Positions 63,623 to 64,000 of a stretch of 64,000 nt of DNA are shown here, piece by piece (the first letter of the stretch is position 1; each line of letters begins with the position of its first letter). The stretch spans positions 1 through 64,000 of the forward strand of contig JAILGH010000008.1 of assembly GCA_024697025.1 (NCBI GenBank), in the 5' to 3' direction. This DNA comes from Pseudobutyrivibrio sp. GTDB lineage: Bacteria; Bacillota; Clostridia; Lachnospirales; Lachnospiraceae. The translations under genes were made by a program, and so were the position numbers. The notes beneath the pieces are model-generated. The model saw only the letters and a program-made list of their open reading frames with translations. It ran no database searches and was not told the origin of the DNA.

Positions 63623-64000
63623 ATGGCGACAGATATCGTTAGCTACTTAACAGATGCAGTTAGAAAATACAAGGCTTCAGACGTGTTCATTATCACTGGT
63701 CGCGAGGTATCCTTTAGGGTAAACGATCAGGTGCTTAGACGCTCTGAATTAGAGGCCACCTATGAGGAGAAATCCGAGGAGGATGATGGCCCTGTTTTGC
63801 CTGCAAAGGCTGTTGAGCTTGTGGAGCAAATCTATAAGCTTGCTGGTCGCGATATCAGCAAATATAGGGAGCACGGCGATGATGATTTTTCTTTTGCCAT
63901 CAAGGATGTTTCCCGTTTCAGAGTAAATGCGTTCATGCAGCGCGGTACGTATGCTGCAGTAGTTCGTGTGATTACTTTTACCTTGCCAGATTACAAGGAA
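63623..64000 (+). CDS. PilT-type ATPase, 3' end outside window
   Basis: The first 126 codons are present and the frame is open to the window end. The N-terminal PAS-like domain of type IV pilus ATPases is recognisable (MATDIVSYLTDAVRKYKASDVFIITG, where KASDVFI is the usual A-S-D-hydrophobic mark, and FRVNAFMQRGTYAAVVRVI). The Walker motifs would lie beyond the window. AGGAGGCGTT precedes the ATG. It would power pilus retraction or assembly for the operon. Confidence 0.85.
   Translation, partial: MATDIVSYLTDAVRKYKASDVFIITGREVSFRVNDQVLRRSELEATYEEKSEEDDGPVLPAKAVELVEQIYKLAGRDISKYREHGDDDFSFAIKDVSRFRVNAFMQRGTYAAVVRVITFTLPDYKE

Overview
The window looks like a chromosomal segment of a low-GC, Gram-positive anaerobe of the Lachnospiraceae (Butyrivibrio/Pseudobutyrivibrio/Roseburia type). 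The evidence is the gene repertoire: split two-subunit transketolase, glgC/glgD pair next to spoVG and pth, DnaD and DnaI-type helicase loader, class B sortase, LTA-synthase family enzyme, BlaI/M56 pair and a very large repeat-rich surface protein. AGGAGG-type ribosome sites and TTGACA/TATAAT promoters also fit. The genus is an inference; no rRNA is present.

Layout. 1-400: 3' end of a tRNA cluster (Tyr partial, initiator Met, Phe) with a terminator. 0.5-6.1 kb: 2-hydroxyacid dehydrogenase, zinc-dependent phospholipase-C-like protein, an ATPase_2-type AAA ATPase and the transketolase subunits. 6.1-6.75 kb: no gene, but one imperfect palindrome of about 616 bp whose apical loop carries a CsrA-consensus-like GGA site. 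6.8-16.5 kb: galactose mutarotase, class A penicillin-binding protein, ROK glucokinase, TetR regulator, then a MarR regulator with a heterodimeric ABC exporter. 16.5-17.4 kb: VbhA/Fic toxin-antitoxin pair. 17.7-31.4 kb: surface operon made of a 3354-residue repeat protein, class B sortase, a PKTAD-type sortase substrate and a YhhN-family membrane protein. 31.4-36.4 kb: divergent catalytically dead C39-like protein and LTA-synthase-like enzyme. 36.5-40.5 kb: A+T-rich island with an ABC exporter, a MccF-like S66 peptidase and a small membrane protein. 40.6-45.9 kb: amino-sugar block (PTS EIICB, RpiR regulator, nagA, nanE, nagB) tied together by a shared 14-bp site set 16 nt upstream of the -35 box of three promoters. 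45.9-50.9 kb (minus strand): murC, dnaD, dnaI, prs, with four DnaA boxes in front of dnaD. 51.2-54.5 kb: glgC, glgD, spoVG, pth, followed by an 83-bp near-perfect palindrome. 54.8-58.1 kb: BlaI/M56/small secreted protein, then a VTC polyphosphate polymerase and a DUF4956 membrane protein. 58.3-64 kb: a type IV pilus-like operon led by a BTAD regulator and including a transglutaminase lipoprotein, GspF, pseudopilin-like proteins and PilT, which is cut by the window end.

The strongest candidates for something undescribed are the giant palindrome with its apical CsrA-like sites and its smaller relative 48 kb away, the conserved operator architecture of the amino-sugar promoters, the DnaA-box cluster in front of dnaD-dnaI, and the A+T-rich ABC/MccF cassette. 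All functional statements rest on motif recognition by eye; no search was run.
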